Source: Verrucomicrobiota bacterium
GTDB taxonomy: Bacteria; Verrucomicrobiota; Verrucomicrobiia; CAIQCK01
Length of the DNA: 64,000 nucleotides
Direction: 5' to 3'
NCBI GenBank assembly: GCA_016235595.1
Contig: JACRJX010000008.1
Span: forward strand, 355,092-419,091
Shown: one piece after another, positions 17,018 to 26,200 of the stretch
Numbering within the stretch: the stretch's first letter is position 1
Layout: every line of letters begins with the position of its first letter
Notes under the pieces: generated by a model
Told to the model about the DNA's origin: nothing
Databases searched by the model: none
What the model saw: the letters and a program-made list of their open reading frames with translations, nothing else
Made by a program: the position numbers and the translations under genes

Positions 17018-19743
17018 GGAGATTGATGAATGGAACCGAGAGTCGCCGGGGTTTTGCAGCCAGCCATTGGTTGTGCTTCCTGACGTTGGCGGTTGCATTG
17101 ATGGCTGTCGCTGCGCACGCCGATGTCGCAGTCGTGGTGACGCTGGGAGCGTCGCAGGCAGAGCGCATGGCTGCGACGGATCTCGCGGCTTCGCTGGGAG
17201 TGATTTACCCGCACGAGAAATTCACGGTCGCCGGCAGACTGCCGGCCCAAGGCCGGTCCATCGTCATCGGCAGCGATGAACGCACAAAACGTCTTCTGAG
17301 AGACGCGGCGCCAGCCGCGCCTGAGAGTTTCGCGGTGGCCACTGTGAAAGAGGGCGCGCGGGAACTCGGTGTCATTGCCGGCGCAGACACGCGCGGCGCT
17401 GTGTATGGCGTTTACGCGCTGCTGGAGAAGCTGGGCTGTGGATTCTATCTCTCCTACGACGCATTGCCGCCGCCGCGAACGGAACCGTTCTCGTTCGATG
17501 GATGGACGCTCTCGGATGCGCCGGTCGTGCGCGACCGGGTCGTGTTTGATTGGCACAACTTCCTCAGCGGCTGCTCGACGTGGAACCTCGCAGATTGGAA
17601 CCGTTGGACCGACCAGTCGCAGAAGATGGGCTACAACGCGATCATGGTTCACGCCTACGGGAACAACCCGATGGTCAGCTTCACCTTCAACGGCAAGACC
17701 AAGCCGGTCGGTTATCTCTCCACGACCGCCAGGGGCCGCGACTGGTCCACGATGCACGTCAACGATGTGCGCAGGCTCATTGGCGGCGAAGTTTTCCGCG
17801 CGCCGGTCTTCGGCGCAGACGCGGCACAAGTGCCGGACGCCCGGCGCGCCGCCGCAGCGCAGAAGCTCATGCACGGCGTGTTCGCTCACGCGCAGCAGCG
17901 GGGGATGGAGGTTTATTTCGCGGATGACGTGGACACGATTTCCGCGAATCCACAAGAGTTGATCCGCACGCTGCCAAAGGAGGCGCGGTTCCCGATCCAG
18001 ACGCAGGTCGTCGGTTGGATGGGACAGGAGGCCGGCAAACTGTGGCTCGCGAACCCGGAGACGCAGGAAGGATACCGCTACTACAAGGCGCAAGTTGCCG
18101 CGTTGATGAAAGCGTATCCCCAGATCACCACACTGGTCGTCTGGTTCCGGCAGGGCGGCACGCCGTGGCTGGAGGTCAAGGTGGCTGAGATGCCCCTGCC
18201 CTGGCAGGAGGAATGGAAGGGCGAGATTGCGCGCACGCCGGAGGCGGAGAAGCTCTGGCACGCGCCGCAGATGTTCGCCATCGGCAAGATCGTCCGCGCG
18301 TTAGAGCGGGCGCTGAAGGAACTGGGCCACGACCGCGTGCAACTGACAGCGGGCACGTGGGACTTCAAGTTCCTCGCGCCGTGCCACCGCTTCTTCCCGC
18401 CGCACGTAAAACTGATCGGTCTCGACTACAACGCCCTCCACGGCCAGCCGCAACTCGGTGACGACGAGTCGCGCCGGGTCATTCGCGACGTCGCCGCCCA
18501 TCGACCGGTGATTCCCATCATTTGGGCGCACCACGACGACGGCAACTACCTCGGCCGGCCTTACACGCCGTTCGCACAGTTCAGTTCGAAGCTTGCCGAC
18601 GCGAAAGCCTGCGGCTTCGGCATCATTCACTGGACGACACGGCCGCTCGACCTCTATTTCAAGAGCCACGCCGCGCAGGTTTGGAAGACCACCAAGGACC
18701 AGCCACTGCGCGCGACTTGCGACGACATGGCGATGCGTTCGTTTGGCGGCGGCGCGCGGGAAACGATGGGCGCATATCTCGAACGCTGGGTGACGGACGC
18801 GCCGAACTTCGCGCGCGAGACGACCGACTTCTTCATTGACCGTCCGCTGACGAACATCACGCAGGTTGTCACCGGCTGTCGCGAGCGGCTGAAGCTCATC
18901 GACCGGGTGGATGCCGCGAAGCTCACGCCGGCGCAACGCGACCGCGTGAACTACTTCAAAGGGCTGGAAGAATTCATCGCCGCGTTCTTCCTGACGCATG
19001 AGCAATTCCAGAATGCGCAGGCGGCGCTCAAGAAAGGCGACCTCGCCGCCGCCCGTGCCGCGATGGCCGATTGCCGGCCGGCGCCGGTGATCGAGCAGTT
19101 TGCGAAGTTCAGTTCGCTCGGAGGCATCACACGCGGCGAGCAAGGCTCGGTGGTGTCGCTGAACACGCGCTGGCTGCCGCATATCGTGCGGCTGCGCCAA
19201 CAGCTCGGCATGGAGCCTGTCCGCTATAATTTCGGCCCGACCTCGCACGATCCGCTCGCGCAAGCCTCCGGCCGCTTCACATTCCATTTCGACACGGAGT
19301 ATCATCTTTGGCAGACACTCGGCACGCAGGAGACCGGCGCAGAAACCTTCGTTGCGCCACGGGCCGACGACGAAATCTGCCGCAGTGGCGTCGAAAGCAG
19401 CAAGGCCATCACCCTGACGTTGCGGCCGATCGCGGGCAAAAAGAAGGATACCACCGTCTTGCCCGCGGGCGAATATCGGTTGCGGCTGCTGATGTTTGAC
19501 CCGGTTTCCAAAGCGGCTGGCCAGCGCGTGTTCAGCGTGTCGGTGAATGGCGCGGTCGCGGAAGAGCGCGTGGATGTTTTTGCCGGCAGCGGCGGCAGCC
19601 GCCAAGTTCTGGAGCGTGCGTGGCCGGTGAAGCTGGACCGGGCCGGTTGTGTGACCGTCACGTTGACGCCAGTGAAGGGGAAAGTGCTCGTTTGCGGCGC
19701 GGTGTTGGAACCGGTTTCGGTGCCGGTTAAGCCGAAGCCCTGA
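17014..19743 (+). CDS. Secreted GH67-N/DUF4838-like glycoside hydrolase with C-terminal malectin-like domain
   Basis: 909 residues. A signal peptide (about 1-36, ending AAHADV) precedes a GH67/GH20-type N-terminal domain: QAERMAATDLAASLG, RSIVIGSDERTKR and DTRGAVYGVYALLEKLGCGFY. Residues about 170-600 form a TIM-barrel-like region (VFDWHNFLSG, YNAIMVHAYGNN, IPIIWAHHDDGNY, GFGIIHWTTRPLDLYF). The last 100 residues (RLLMFDPVSKAAGQRVFSVS through VCGAVLEPV) look like a malectin-type carbohydrate-binding domain. Length exceeds classic alpha-glucuronidase GH67 (about 700). With UxuA and an ExuT-like transporter upstream, release of glucuronic acid from xylan is a reasonable inference. ATGA overlap with the preceding gene. 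Confidence 0.68.
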   Translation: MRRLMNGTESRRGFAASHWLCFLTLAVALMAVAAHADVAVVVTLGASQAERMAATDLAASLGVIYPHEKFTVAGRLPAQGRSIVIGSDERTKRLLRDAAPAAPESFAVATVKEGARELGVIAGADTRGAVYGVYALLEKLGCGFYLSYDALPPPRTEPFSFDGWTLSDAPVVRDRVVFDWHNFLSGCSTWNLADWNRWTDQSQKMGYNAIMVHAYGNNPMVSFTFNGKTKPVGYLSTTARGRDWSTMHVNDVRRLIGGEVFRAPVFGADAAQVPDARRAAAAQKLMHGVFAHAQQRGMEVYFADDVDTISANPQELIRTLPKEARFPIQTQVVGWMGQEAGKLWLANPETQEGYRYYKAQVAALMKAYPQITTLVVWFRQGGTPWLEVKVAEMPLPWQEEWKGEIARTPEAEKLWHAPQMFAIGKIVRALERALKELGHDRVQLTAGTWDFKFLAPCHRFFPPHVKLIGLDYNALHGQPQLGDDESRRVIRDVAAHRPVIPIIWAHHDDGNYLGRPYTPFAQFSSKLADAKACGFGIIHWTTRPLDLYFKSHAAQVWKTTKDQPLRATCDDMAMRSFGGGARETMGAYLERWVTDAPNFARETTDFFIDRPLTNITQVVTGCRERLKLIDRVDAAKLTPAQRDRVNYFKGLEEFIAAFFLTHEQFQNAQAALKKGDLAAARAAMADCRPAPVIEQFAKFSSLGGITRGEQGSVVSLNTRWLPHIVRLRQQLGMEPVRYNFGPTSHDPLAQASGRFTFHFDTEYHLWQTLGTQETGAETFVAPRADDEICRSGVESSKAITLTLRPIAGKKKDTTVLPAGEYRLRLLMFDPVSKAAGQRVFSVSVNGAVAEERVDVFAGSGGSRQVLERAWPVKLDRAGCVTVTLTPVKGKVLVCGAVLEPVSVPVKPKP

Positions 19744-19791
19744 CTTTTTTCTGCGGCGCGGCAAACCGGGAGCTGCGCCGGCTCCGCGTTG

Positions 19792-21897
19792 TTACTGCGG
19801 GCCTTCGAGGCGGAAATCGTCGAAGTAGGCGGTGCCAGTGCCAACCATTTGCAGGAAGAGGTCGAAGGGCAGCGCCTGGCCCCGGCTGGCTTTCGAGCCG
19901 GGGATGGCGAAGGTACGCGTGAACTGTTGCCATGACGGCGTCAGGCCCTGCGAGCCGTCCACCTTGTGGACCTCCCACTGACCGGTGCCGCGGCGGGCGG
20001 GATTCTCAATCGCCTCGACCATGCCGAGGAACCAGTTGAGTTTGATGTCCTGTCCGCGACTCCAGAAAGAAAACGTGTAGTTCTTGCCGATCGTGAGCGG
20101 CTTGGTGGCTACCCGCAGCCATTTGCCGCCGACTTCCCAGGTATGCGGCAGCCAGTTCTGCAGGCCCCAACCCCAACCCGCATGCGCCTCCCAAAACATG
20201 TTGTAGCCGGGGTAGTTGTGACGATAGGACCATTTCAGAAAGTACTTTCCATTCTTCGGCTTGACGACTTCACCGCCGGGACTGGTGTCGGACTGCAGCG
20301 CTTCGGGCAGGAAGCAAGAGTTGGAAAACAGCGAGTAGGCATACGCCCACGCGAGTGGCCGTGTGCTGTCTTTTTCGACGTCAGTGCCCGTGACGTCACG
20401 CAGCGGGCCCATGACCGGGTTGCCTTTCGTGCCTTTGTTCAAGGAAATCTGAATGCGACCGTCGGGGCGGCCGAACAGGAGGTCGAGCAGGCCGTCTTCA
20501 TTCCAATCGCAAGGACAAGCGAACGTCATCGGCCAGAGCACGATATCGCCGCGGTGTTTGGCAAGTTGGGGGAAGGCGGCTTCGAGGACGAAACGGTTGA
20601 GACGCGCGAGGTCGGGGCCTTTGGGTGATTTGGCGAGAAGCTCCTTCGCCTCCGGGCACAGGACGAGGCCAACGCAGTGGTTGGTGCTGTAGAGGCTCGG
20701 GCCGGAAAGGAGTTTGTTGAATTCGACCACCATCGCGGGCGGCAACGTTGGCTTGATCACCTTGTTGGTATTGTGGTTAGTGATCATCGTCATCACATTG
20801 GTTTCCAGCCGTGTGCAGAGGAATTTCGAGAATGGGTCCTTGGCCTGCTGGAGTGTCACGACGATGCCGGTCGGGTCTTTCAGGTCGGCCAGGCGCACGG
20901 CGGGCGAGTCTTCGTGGCCGACGGGAACGTAGCTGGTGAAATCCAGCACCGTCGGCGCGGCCTTGCCCAACAAGGCGGCGACACCGCCAAAAAAGCCCTG
21001 GCGTTTGCCGCGGTAGAAGCAGATGCGGCCTTCGCGTTCACCTACAATCAGGTCGGGAAGACCGTCGCCGTCCCAGTCGCACACGGCGGGCGTCAACTGC
21101 TCACGCCCATCGCCGTAGGCCAGCGGGTATTTGCAGCCGTCCTCGAATTTGGGATTCTGCGCGGAGCCGGTGTTGAGGAAAATCCAGACGCTGTTGGCAG
21201 AGTAAGTGCCCTCGCCGACGATGAGGTCAGGCCGGCCATCGCTGTTCCAGTCGCTGACACACGGGCTGGCGTAGTTGCCGATGATGAGCGGCTTCCGGCC
21301 GTAGTCGAGCGGTTTGGCGTCGAGGTTGTCGTTGAGATTGCCGTAAACGCCGATACGCGGCTTGGCCATGGCCGAGGTGAACTTCGGCTCCGCGCGGTTG
21401 CCAATGTTGAGCACGGCATGGACGTAACCCTCAGAGTCGCCGATGACGAAGTCCGGCAGACCGTCGCCGTTCCAATCGCACACGTTCAGTTTGCAGGAGG
21501 CGCCGTAGAAGCTCGGGAAGAACTTGCCCGTTTTGAAAACCGGCTTGCCTTTCTCGCCGTAATTCTTGAACCACCAGATAAAACCGTTGGAGTCACCGAT
21601 AACGATATCTTTTTTGCCGTCACCGTCGAGGTCCACAAAGTTCGGCGAACTCGGAAATGCGATGGAACTGGCGGTGGCGCCCTCCACGATGATGGACTGG
21701 TTGCGCGATTGCACCAACAACCGGCCGGCGCTGTCCACGCCATCCCAAGTGTTTGGGATGGCGCCGACCAGTTCGAAGTCGGCGTTGACGATGTGGTTGG
21801 AGCCTGCGCCGTGCAGCGAAGCCGCCGCAAGGAAGCACACGGCGACAGTCAGCGCGAGGCGCGCACGATGTGGGCTTCGGGGTGATTTGGGGTGCAT
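19792..21897 (-). CDS. Secreted FG-GAP/VCBS repeat protein
   Basis: 701 residues with a signal peptide (about 1-30). At least five calcium-binding FG-GAP/VCBS-type repeats are visible by their D-x-D-x-D-G-x-x-D core: DLDGDGKKD, DWNGDGLPD, DWNSDGRPD, DWDGDGLPD and DWNEDGLLD, each followed by a hydrophobic strand such as LIVGE. These form a beta-propeller. The C-terminal 170 residues (GLQNWLPHTWEVGGKW to AYFDDFRLEGPQ) resemble a jelly-roll carbohydrate-binding module. It starts 3 nt after the DUF4159 gene ends, so the two are one transcript. Function is unknown; surface adhesion or glycan binding is likely. Confidence 0.8.
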   Translation of the reverse strand: MHPKSPRSPHRARLALTVAVCFLAAASLHGAGSNHIVNADFELVGAIPNTWDGVDSAGRLLVQSRNQSIIVEGATASSIAFPSSPNFVDLDGDGKKDIVIGDSNGFIWWFKNYGEKGKPVFKTGKFFPSFYGASCKLNVCDWNGDGLPDFVIGDSEGYVHAVLNIGNRAEPKFTSAMAKPRIGVYGNLNDNLDAKPLDYGRKPLIIGNYASPCVSDWNSDGRPDLIVGEGTYSANSVWIFLNTGSAQNPKFEDGCKYPLAYGDGREQLTPAVCDWDGDGLPDLIVGEREGRICFYRGKRQGFFGGVAALLGKAAPTVLDFTSYVPVGHEDSPAVRLADLKDPTGIVVTLQQAKDPFSKFLCTRLETNVMTMITNHNTNKVIKPTLPPAMVVEFNKLLSGPSLYSTNHCVGLVLCPEAKELLAKSPKGPDLARLNRFVLEAAFPQLAKHRGDIVLWPMTFACPCDWNEDGLLDLLFGRPDGRIQISLNKGTKGNPVMGPLRDVTGTDVEKDSTRPLAWAYAYSLFSNSCFLPEALQSDTSPGGEVVKPKNGKYFLKWSYRHNYPGYNMFWEAHAGWGWGLQNWLPHTWEVGGKWLRVATKPLTIGKNYTFSFWSRGQDIKLNWFLGMVEAIENPARRGTGQWEVHKVDGSQGLTPSWQQFTRTFAIPGSKASRGQALPFDLFLQMVGTGTAYFDDFRLEGPQ

Positions 21898-21899
21898 GG

Positions 21900-23168
21900 T
21901 TAGCGGTGGACTCCCATCGCGCGCAGACGGTCGTCGTAACGAGTGAGCAGGTGGACAACGATATTAATGCCGAGCTTGTAAGCATTGACAACCGCCTCGT
22001 CGGTGACGTTGCGGTAATGTGTGGCGGTGTAATAACTGCCGAAGTGCGGCCCCCACTTATGGAAGCCACCCCGGGCGCTCGTGCGGTAAAGCTGCCGGTC
22101 AATCCGGTCGGTCTCGTCCAGCGCGCACTCCCAGAAATCACCGTAGGCGTTCAACGTATAGACCACGGCGATCTCGTTGGCGATGAGACGGAGCACTTCG
22201 ATCGGTTCCTGGTAGGAGTTCATTCCCGACGGCAGCTTCCGCAGCGGAAAATACGAGGACATGATCGGGTGGTCCTCCGGCAGCTTCTCGAAGTCGCGGT
22301 CAGTCAGCACGCGCTTCATCTCGCGGCGGAAGGCGATATCAAACCGCGAGCGGCGTCCCGGCAGGTCGTTGTCGGCCCAGATCGCGCCGCCGGCGTGCAG
22401 ATACTGGCGCAGATTCTCGATCTCTTCCTCGGTGAAGGTGAAATCCTTGTGGCCGGTGATGAAGATGAACGGCGGCTTGATGGTGAAGAGGTCTTTGCTG
22501 GAGACCACGATGGGTTGCGGCTCCGTTTTCTGCTGGATGCGGTCGCGCGACCAGCGAGCCACCTGCGCCGTCAGGTTCGGCAGCGCCGTCGGATTACAGT
22601 TCCAGTCGCCGCCCTGGTAGATCGCCCAGTAGCACGCAAACCGCGCGCGCGTGGCGCGGCCCGAACCGCTGACGCCCGCGCCGGCTTGGAGGAATCCGGA
22701 GGCGCGGGTCAGTGTCTGGCGCAGTTGCAGCGTCGGAATGTGTGCCGGGCCGCGGTTCGCGTCCATCGACATCGTCGGCGTCGAGGAACGGATCGTGGAT
22801 TGCTGGTTGATAGCGGCGGTGATCATCGCCGGGGAATTGACGATCTGGCTCGCGTTTCGGCCGCTGGTGGTGATGGGGCGCAGGTTGTTGCGCATGGCGG
22901 GCGACGGGGCGGTCGGAGAACTGACGTTCTGAAGCGACCGATCCTGCGGCGGCGGTGGCGGCGGCGGCACGTTGGGGGTGTTCGGCGCGACGGGCGGCGG
23001 CGCGCTGAATACAGTGATGATAGGCTCGGCGCGCTCGCTCACGGTATACGTGCCGAAGATCAGGAAGAAGAGCAGGTGCAGCAGAAGCGCAACAAGGTAA
23101 AAAGGCAACGACCGCAGGCGGGTTGCAAACAGCCCGGGCAGATCGGTTATTCGTGCAACGGTTATCAT
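21900..23168 (-). CDS. DUF4159 domain protein with N-terminal membrane anchor
   Basis: 422 residues. One transmembrane helix (about 19-41, LRSLPFYLVALLLHLLFFLI) is followed by a Pro-rich linker (about 55-90), as in TonB-type periplasm-spanning proteins, and a C-terminal DUF4159 domain (about 175-415) with IKPPFIFITGHKDFTFTEEE and LRQYLHAGGAIWADND. DUF4159 proteins fold like class I glutamine-amidotransferase-like domains and are frequent near secreted protein clusters in PVC bacteria; their role is not established. The gene is immediately upstream of the VCBS protein (3 nt), suggesting that they act together at the cell envelope. Confidence 0.75.
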   Translation of the reverse strand: MITVARITDLPGLFATRLRSLPFYLVALLLHLLFFLIFGTYTVSERAEPIITVFSAPPPVAPNTPNVPPPPPPPQDRSLQNVSSPTAPSPAMRNNLRPITTSGRNASQIVNSPAMITAAINQQSTIRSSTPTMSMDANRGPAHIPTLQLRQTLTRASGFLQAGAGVSGSGRATRARFACYWAIYQGGDWNCNPTALPNLTAQVARWSRDRIQQKTEPQPIVVSSKDLFTIKPPFIFITGHKDFTFTEEEIENLRQYLHAGGAIWADNDLPGRRSRFDIAFRREMKRVLTDRDFEKLPEDHPIMSSYFPLRKLPSGMNSYQEPIEVLRLIANEIAVVYTLNAYGDFWECALDETDRIDRQLYRTSARGGFHKWGPHFGSYYTATHYRNVTDEAVVNAYKLGINIVVHLLTRYDDRLRAMGVHR

Positions 23169-23491
23169 GATTACGTGTCGCCGCGCCCGGTCTGCTTAGC
23201 CCAAAAGCAAACCAGATGCAACAGCGAACTCCTTCCGCCGACACATCCAGTGTCCGGCGAGATGGGCGATTTCAGCATGTCGCGGCCAACTCTTGTTGGT
23301 TCAAGCATTAGTTGCCATCAGCCGTGAAAAGTTCGCCCGCCGGCAGCACTTTGTCATCAGAAAACTGGATCTATGCATCGAGCGGCAGGGAAGCCAGGTC
23401 AGGGATTGCGCTTGACGCTGCCGGGGGGGGCTTCTACGGTCTCGAAGTCAAGGGCGGCCATAAAGGCCGTTCATAAGGAGATTTTCTATTT
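23169..23491. other. Intergenic region between divergent DUF4159 and zinc-ribbon genes
   Basis: 323 nt with no credible coding sequence. It must hold the promoter of the minus-strand DUF4159/VCBS pair, not identified, and a plausible promoter for the plus-strand zinc-ribbon gene at 23412-23440. Near the end is a short perfect hairpin, CGGCC-ATAAA-GGCCG (23455-23469), which lies in the 5' leader a few bases upstream of the ribosome-binding site (AAGGAG, 23475-23480). Confidence 0.5.
23412..23440 (+). promoter_or_regulatory. Probable sigma-70-type promoter for the zinc-ribbon gene
   Basis: TTGACG (23412-23417) and TACGGT (23435-23440) are separated by 17 nt. The -35 matches five of six consensus bases, the -10 fewer. 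A start near 23447 would give a leader of about 45 nt that contains the small hairpin at 23455-23469 and the AAGGAG site. Confidence 0.4.
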
Positions 23492-23638
23492 ATGGCAGAA
23501 GGCTATTGTGTGAAATGCAAGGCGAAGAAAGAAATCGCCGAGGCCAAGGAAGTGACCATGAAGAACGGCCGCAAGGCGCTTCAGGGCAAGTGCCCGGCGT
23601 GTGGCACGGGAATGTTCAAGATTCTCGGCAAGAGTTAA
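23492..23638 (+). CDS. DUF5679 small zinc-ribbon protein
   Basis: 48 residues, too short for usual gene-length cut-offs. The sequence MAEGYCVKCKAKKEIAEAK then KCPACGTGMFKI shows two CxxC pairs, at about residues 6-9 and 34-37, the spacing of a zinc ribbon and of the DUF5679 family. The ribosome-binding site AAGGAG sits at 23475-23480, 11 nt before the ATG. Relatives of this length occur in many bacteria and archaea and have no assigned role; a nucleic-acid-binding or ribosome-associated role is often supposed. The nucleoside diphosphate kinase-like gene follows after 94 nt. Confidence 0.88.
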   Translation: MAEGYCVKCKAKKEIAEAKEVTMKNGRKALQGKCPACGTGMFKILGKS

Positions 23639-23732
23639 ATTGACTGGCGTCGCAGGCGGTCTTCAGGCCGTAGCGGCGGTTGCCGGATTTTCTCCCGTCC
23701 GGCGCAGTGAAACAGGGAGGCTGAGGTGATTT

Positions 23733-24908
23733 ATGGCTGAAGAACTGGCCTACGTACTGGTCAATCCTTACACGTTATTCAAGTCGCGCACCGGTGGTGT
23801 GCTGGCGCGTCTGATGTCGCGCACGGCGCTGGATCTGGTGGCCGCGCGGGTGTTCGCTCCCAGCAAGGAGTTGGTGGAGGAATATGCCGCGACGGTGGTC
23901 ACGAAGAACGATCCGCAGCCGCAGGATGTGCAGGAGTTGATCCGGCGCTACGTCCTGGAGAACTACATGCCGGATCCGAAGACCGGACGGCGCAAGCGGA
24001 CGCTGATGCTGCTGTTTCAGGGCGATGACGCGGTGCGTCGCGTGCGTAACGTGGTCGGCAACGTGACGACCGGTCCGGTGCGCGGCGTGGCCATTCGCGA
24101 TACCTACGGCGACTACGTGCTTGGCCCGAAGGGGGAGGCGAAATATTTCGAGCCGGCCGTGCTGGCGGCGCCGACGCTGGAAGAAGCAACCTTCAAGCTC
24201 AAGCTTTGGGCCCGTCACTCCGATGCCGACGGCGGTTTGGTGGACAATACCATCCAGTATCCCGCCAACGCGAAGCCGCAGCGCACGCTGGTGTTGATCA
24301 AGCCAGACAATTTCAATTTTCCCAGCGGCCGGCCTGGCAACGTGCTGGATGTGTTTTCCAGCACCGGCCTCTACATCGTGGGGATGAAAGTCCACCAGAT
24401 GAGCGTCGCGCAGGCTGAGAATTTCTACGGTCCCGTGCGCGAGCAGTTGCTGGCCAAAATGCAGGGCATGGCGCTGGCCAAGGTGCTGCCGACGGTGGAG
24501 CAGGCGCTGGAAATGAAACTGCCGGCCGACGCCGTCGAGAAACTCGGCAACCTGCTCGGCCCGTATTTCGGCGAGGCGCTGTTCCAACAGATCGTGAAGT
24601 TCATGACCGGCATCGCGCCGGCCCAGTGCGACCCCGGCCACAAGAACGCGCCGGGCCTCGCCAAGTGCATTGCGGTCGTCTATGAAGGCACGGACGCGGT
24701 GCGGAAGATTCGCGAGGTGCTGGGACCAACCGATCCGAAGAAAGCCGGGCCGGGCACCATCCGACGCGAGTTCGGCCAGTCGGTGATGGTCAACGCCGCG
24801 CACGCTTCCGACTCGCCGGAAAACGCCAAGCGCGAGGTCGGCATCATCAATTTCCAGGAGAACAACTTCAAGCAGATCGTGGAGAAGTTTTACGGCAAGC
24901 TGAGTTGA
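23733..24908 (+). CDS. Two-domain nucleoside diphosphate kinase-like protein
   Basis: 391 residues, far longer than a normal Ndk (about 140). Residues about 185-391 carry a kinase domain with an insertion: RTLVLIKPDNF at the start, VYEGTDAVRKIREVLGPTDP and VNAAHASDS, where His358 would be the phosphorylated residue. The N-terminal part (1-175) looks like a second copy that has lost the catalytic segment: it keeps YVLVNPYTL, LFQGDDAVRRVRNVVG and IRDTYGDYV but has no H-A-S-D-S. The protein presumably makes NTPs from NDPs with a degenerate regulatory half. A good ribosome-binding region (GGGAGG) precedes the start. The aspartate aminotransferase gene follows after 35 nt. Confidence 0.8.
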   Translation: MAEELAYVLVNPYTLFKSRTGGVLARLMSRTALDLVAARVFAPSKELVEEYAATVVTKNDPQPQDVQELIRRYVLENYMPDPKTGRRKRTLMLLFQGDDAVRRVRNVVGNVTTGPVRGVAIRDTYGDYVLGPKGEAKYFEPAVLAAPTLEEATFKLKLWARHSDADGGLVDNTIQYPANAKPQRTLVLIKPDNFNFPSGRPGNVLDVFSSTGLYIVGMKVHQMSVAQAENFYGPVREQLLAKMQGMALAKVLPTVEQALEMKLPADAVEKLGNLLGPYFGEALFQQIVKFMTGIAPAQCDPGHKNAPGLAKCIAVVYEGTDAVRKIREVLGPTDPKKAGPGTIRREFGQSVMVNAAHASDSPENAKREVGIINFQENNFKQIVEKFYGKLS

Positions 24909-24943
24909 TCGCGGGTGGTTGGTTAAGCAGGAGGATCGAAGCC

Positions 24944-26116
24944 ATGAAAGACTTCGTTGCGGATCGTTCCAAGGCACTGACACCTTCTCTGACGCTGGCA
25001 GTGGATGCCAAGGCCAAGGCCATGAAGGCCGCCGGCGAGGATGTCTGTGGTTTCGGCGCCGGCGAGCCGGATTTCGACACGCCGCAGCACATCAAGGATG
25101 CCGCCGCCGCTGCGCTGGCCAGGGGCATGACCAAATACACGCCCTCCAGCGGCACGCCGGAGTTGCGCCAGGCCATCGCCGACAAACTCGCGCGCAAAAA
25201 CGGCATCCAATACAAGTCCAGCCAGGTCATCGTCTCCTGCGGCGGGAAACACTCCTGCTTCAACGTCGTCTTCGCCACGTGCAACCCCGGCGACGAAGTC
25301 ATCATCCCCGCCCCCTACTGGCTGAGCTATCCGGAAATGGTGAAGATGGCCGGCGCCAAGCCCGTGATCCTGCCCACTTCCGACGCCACGGAGTTCAAGA
25401 TCACGCCGGAACAGTTGCGCGCGGCCATCACGCCGCGCTCGAAGCTCTTCATCCTCAACTCGCCGTCGAACCCAACTGGCTCGGTCTATACGCGGGCGGA
25501 ACTGGAAGCGCTCGGCCGCGTTTGCATCGAGAAGGGCGTGCTCATTCTCAGTGATGAGATTTACGAAGACCTCATTTACCCCGGCGCGACGCACCACAGT
25601 CTCGCGTCGTCCGGGCCGGAGTTCTACGCGCAGACGGTCACGGTGATCGGGTTCTCGAAGGCCTACTCAATGACCGGCTGGCGACTCGGCTACCTCGCAG
25701 CGCCGGAGCCGATCGCCAAGGCGATTGACGCCATCCAGAGCCACTCCACGTCGAACCCGACCAGTTTCGCGCAAGCTGGCGCAGTGGCGGCGCTCACCGG
25801 CCCGCAGGATCACTTCAAGGTGTGGCTGGCCGAGTTCACCAAGAGGCGCAACTACATGCTCCAGCGGCTCAATGCCATTCCCGGCGTGACGTGCATTGAC
25901 GCGAAGGGCGCTTTCTACCTGCTGCCCAACGTCAGCAAGCTTGGTCTCGCGCCGATGGAGTTCTCCAAACAACTGCTCGAAGAGGAAAAGGTTGCCGTCG
26001 TTCCCGGCGAAGCGTTTGGCACCGACCGGCACGTCCGGCTCTCCTACGCCAGCTCGATGACCAACATCGAAAAAGGCCTGGACCGCATCGAGCGGTTCTG
26101 CCGCAAGCGCGCGTGA
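24944..26116 (+). CDS. aspC: Aspartate aminotransferase (class I, subgroup Ib)
   Basis: 390 residues. FGAGEPDFDTP at about 37-47, YTPSSGTPELRQAIADKL, SPSNPTG (Asn176), DEIYEDL and SKAYSMTGWRLGY with the PLP lysine at about residue 239 are all in place for the AspB/AspC-Ib branch found in thermophiles, Bacillus and many PVC bacteria. It interconverts aspartate and oxaloacetate with glutamate/2-oxoglutarate. The start at 24944 follows GCAGGAGG at normal spacing; a short open extension overlaps the kinase gene and is not needed. The neighbours give no pathway link. Confidence 0.93.
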   Translation: MKDFVADRSKALTPSLTLAVDAKAKAMKAAGEDVCGFGAGEPDFDTPQHIKDAAAAALARGMTKYTPSSGTPELRQAIADKLARKNGIQYKSSQVIVSCGGKHSCFNVVFATCNPGDEVIIPAPYWLSYPEMVKMAGAKPVILPTSDATEFKITPEQLRAAITPRSKLFILNSPSNPTGSVYTRAELEALGRVCIEKGVLILSDEIYEDLIYPGATHHSLASSGPEFYAQTVTVIGFSKAYSMTGWRLGYLAAPEPIAKAIDAIQSHSTSNPTSFAQAGAVAALTGPQDHFKVWLAEFTKRRNYMLQRLNAIPGVTCIDAKGAFYLLPNVSKLGLAPMEFSKQLLEEEKVAVVPGEAFGTDRHVRLSYASSMTNIEKGLDRIERFCRKRA

Positions 26117-26200
26117 CCGGCCGCCGGCCCCGCGCCAGAGCGGCGGCATGGATCGTTTGGCTGGAATCGTTTACTGCGCTATAGTCAGTTGTCGTTCACA

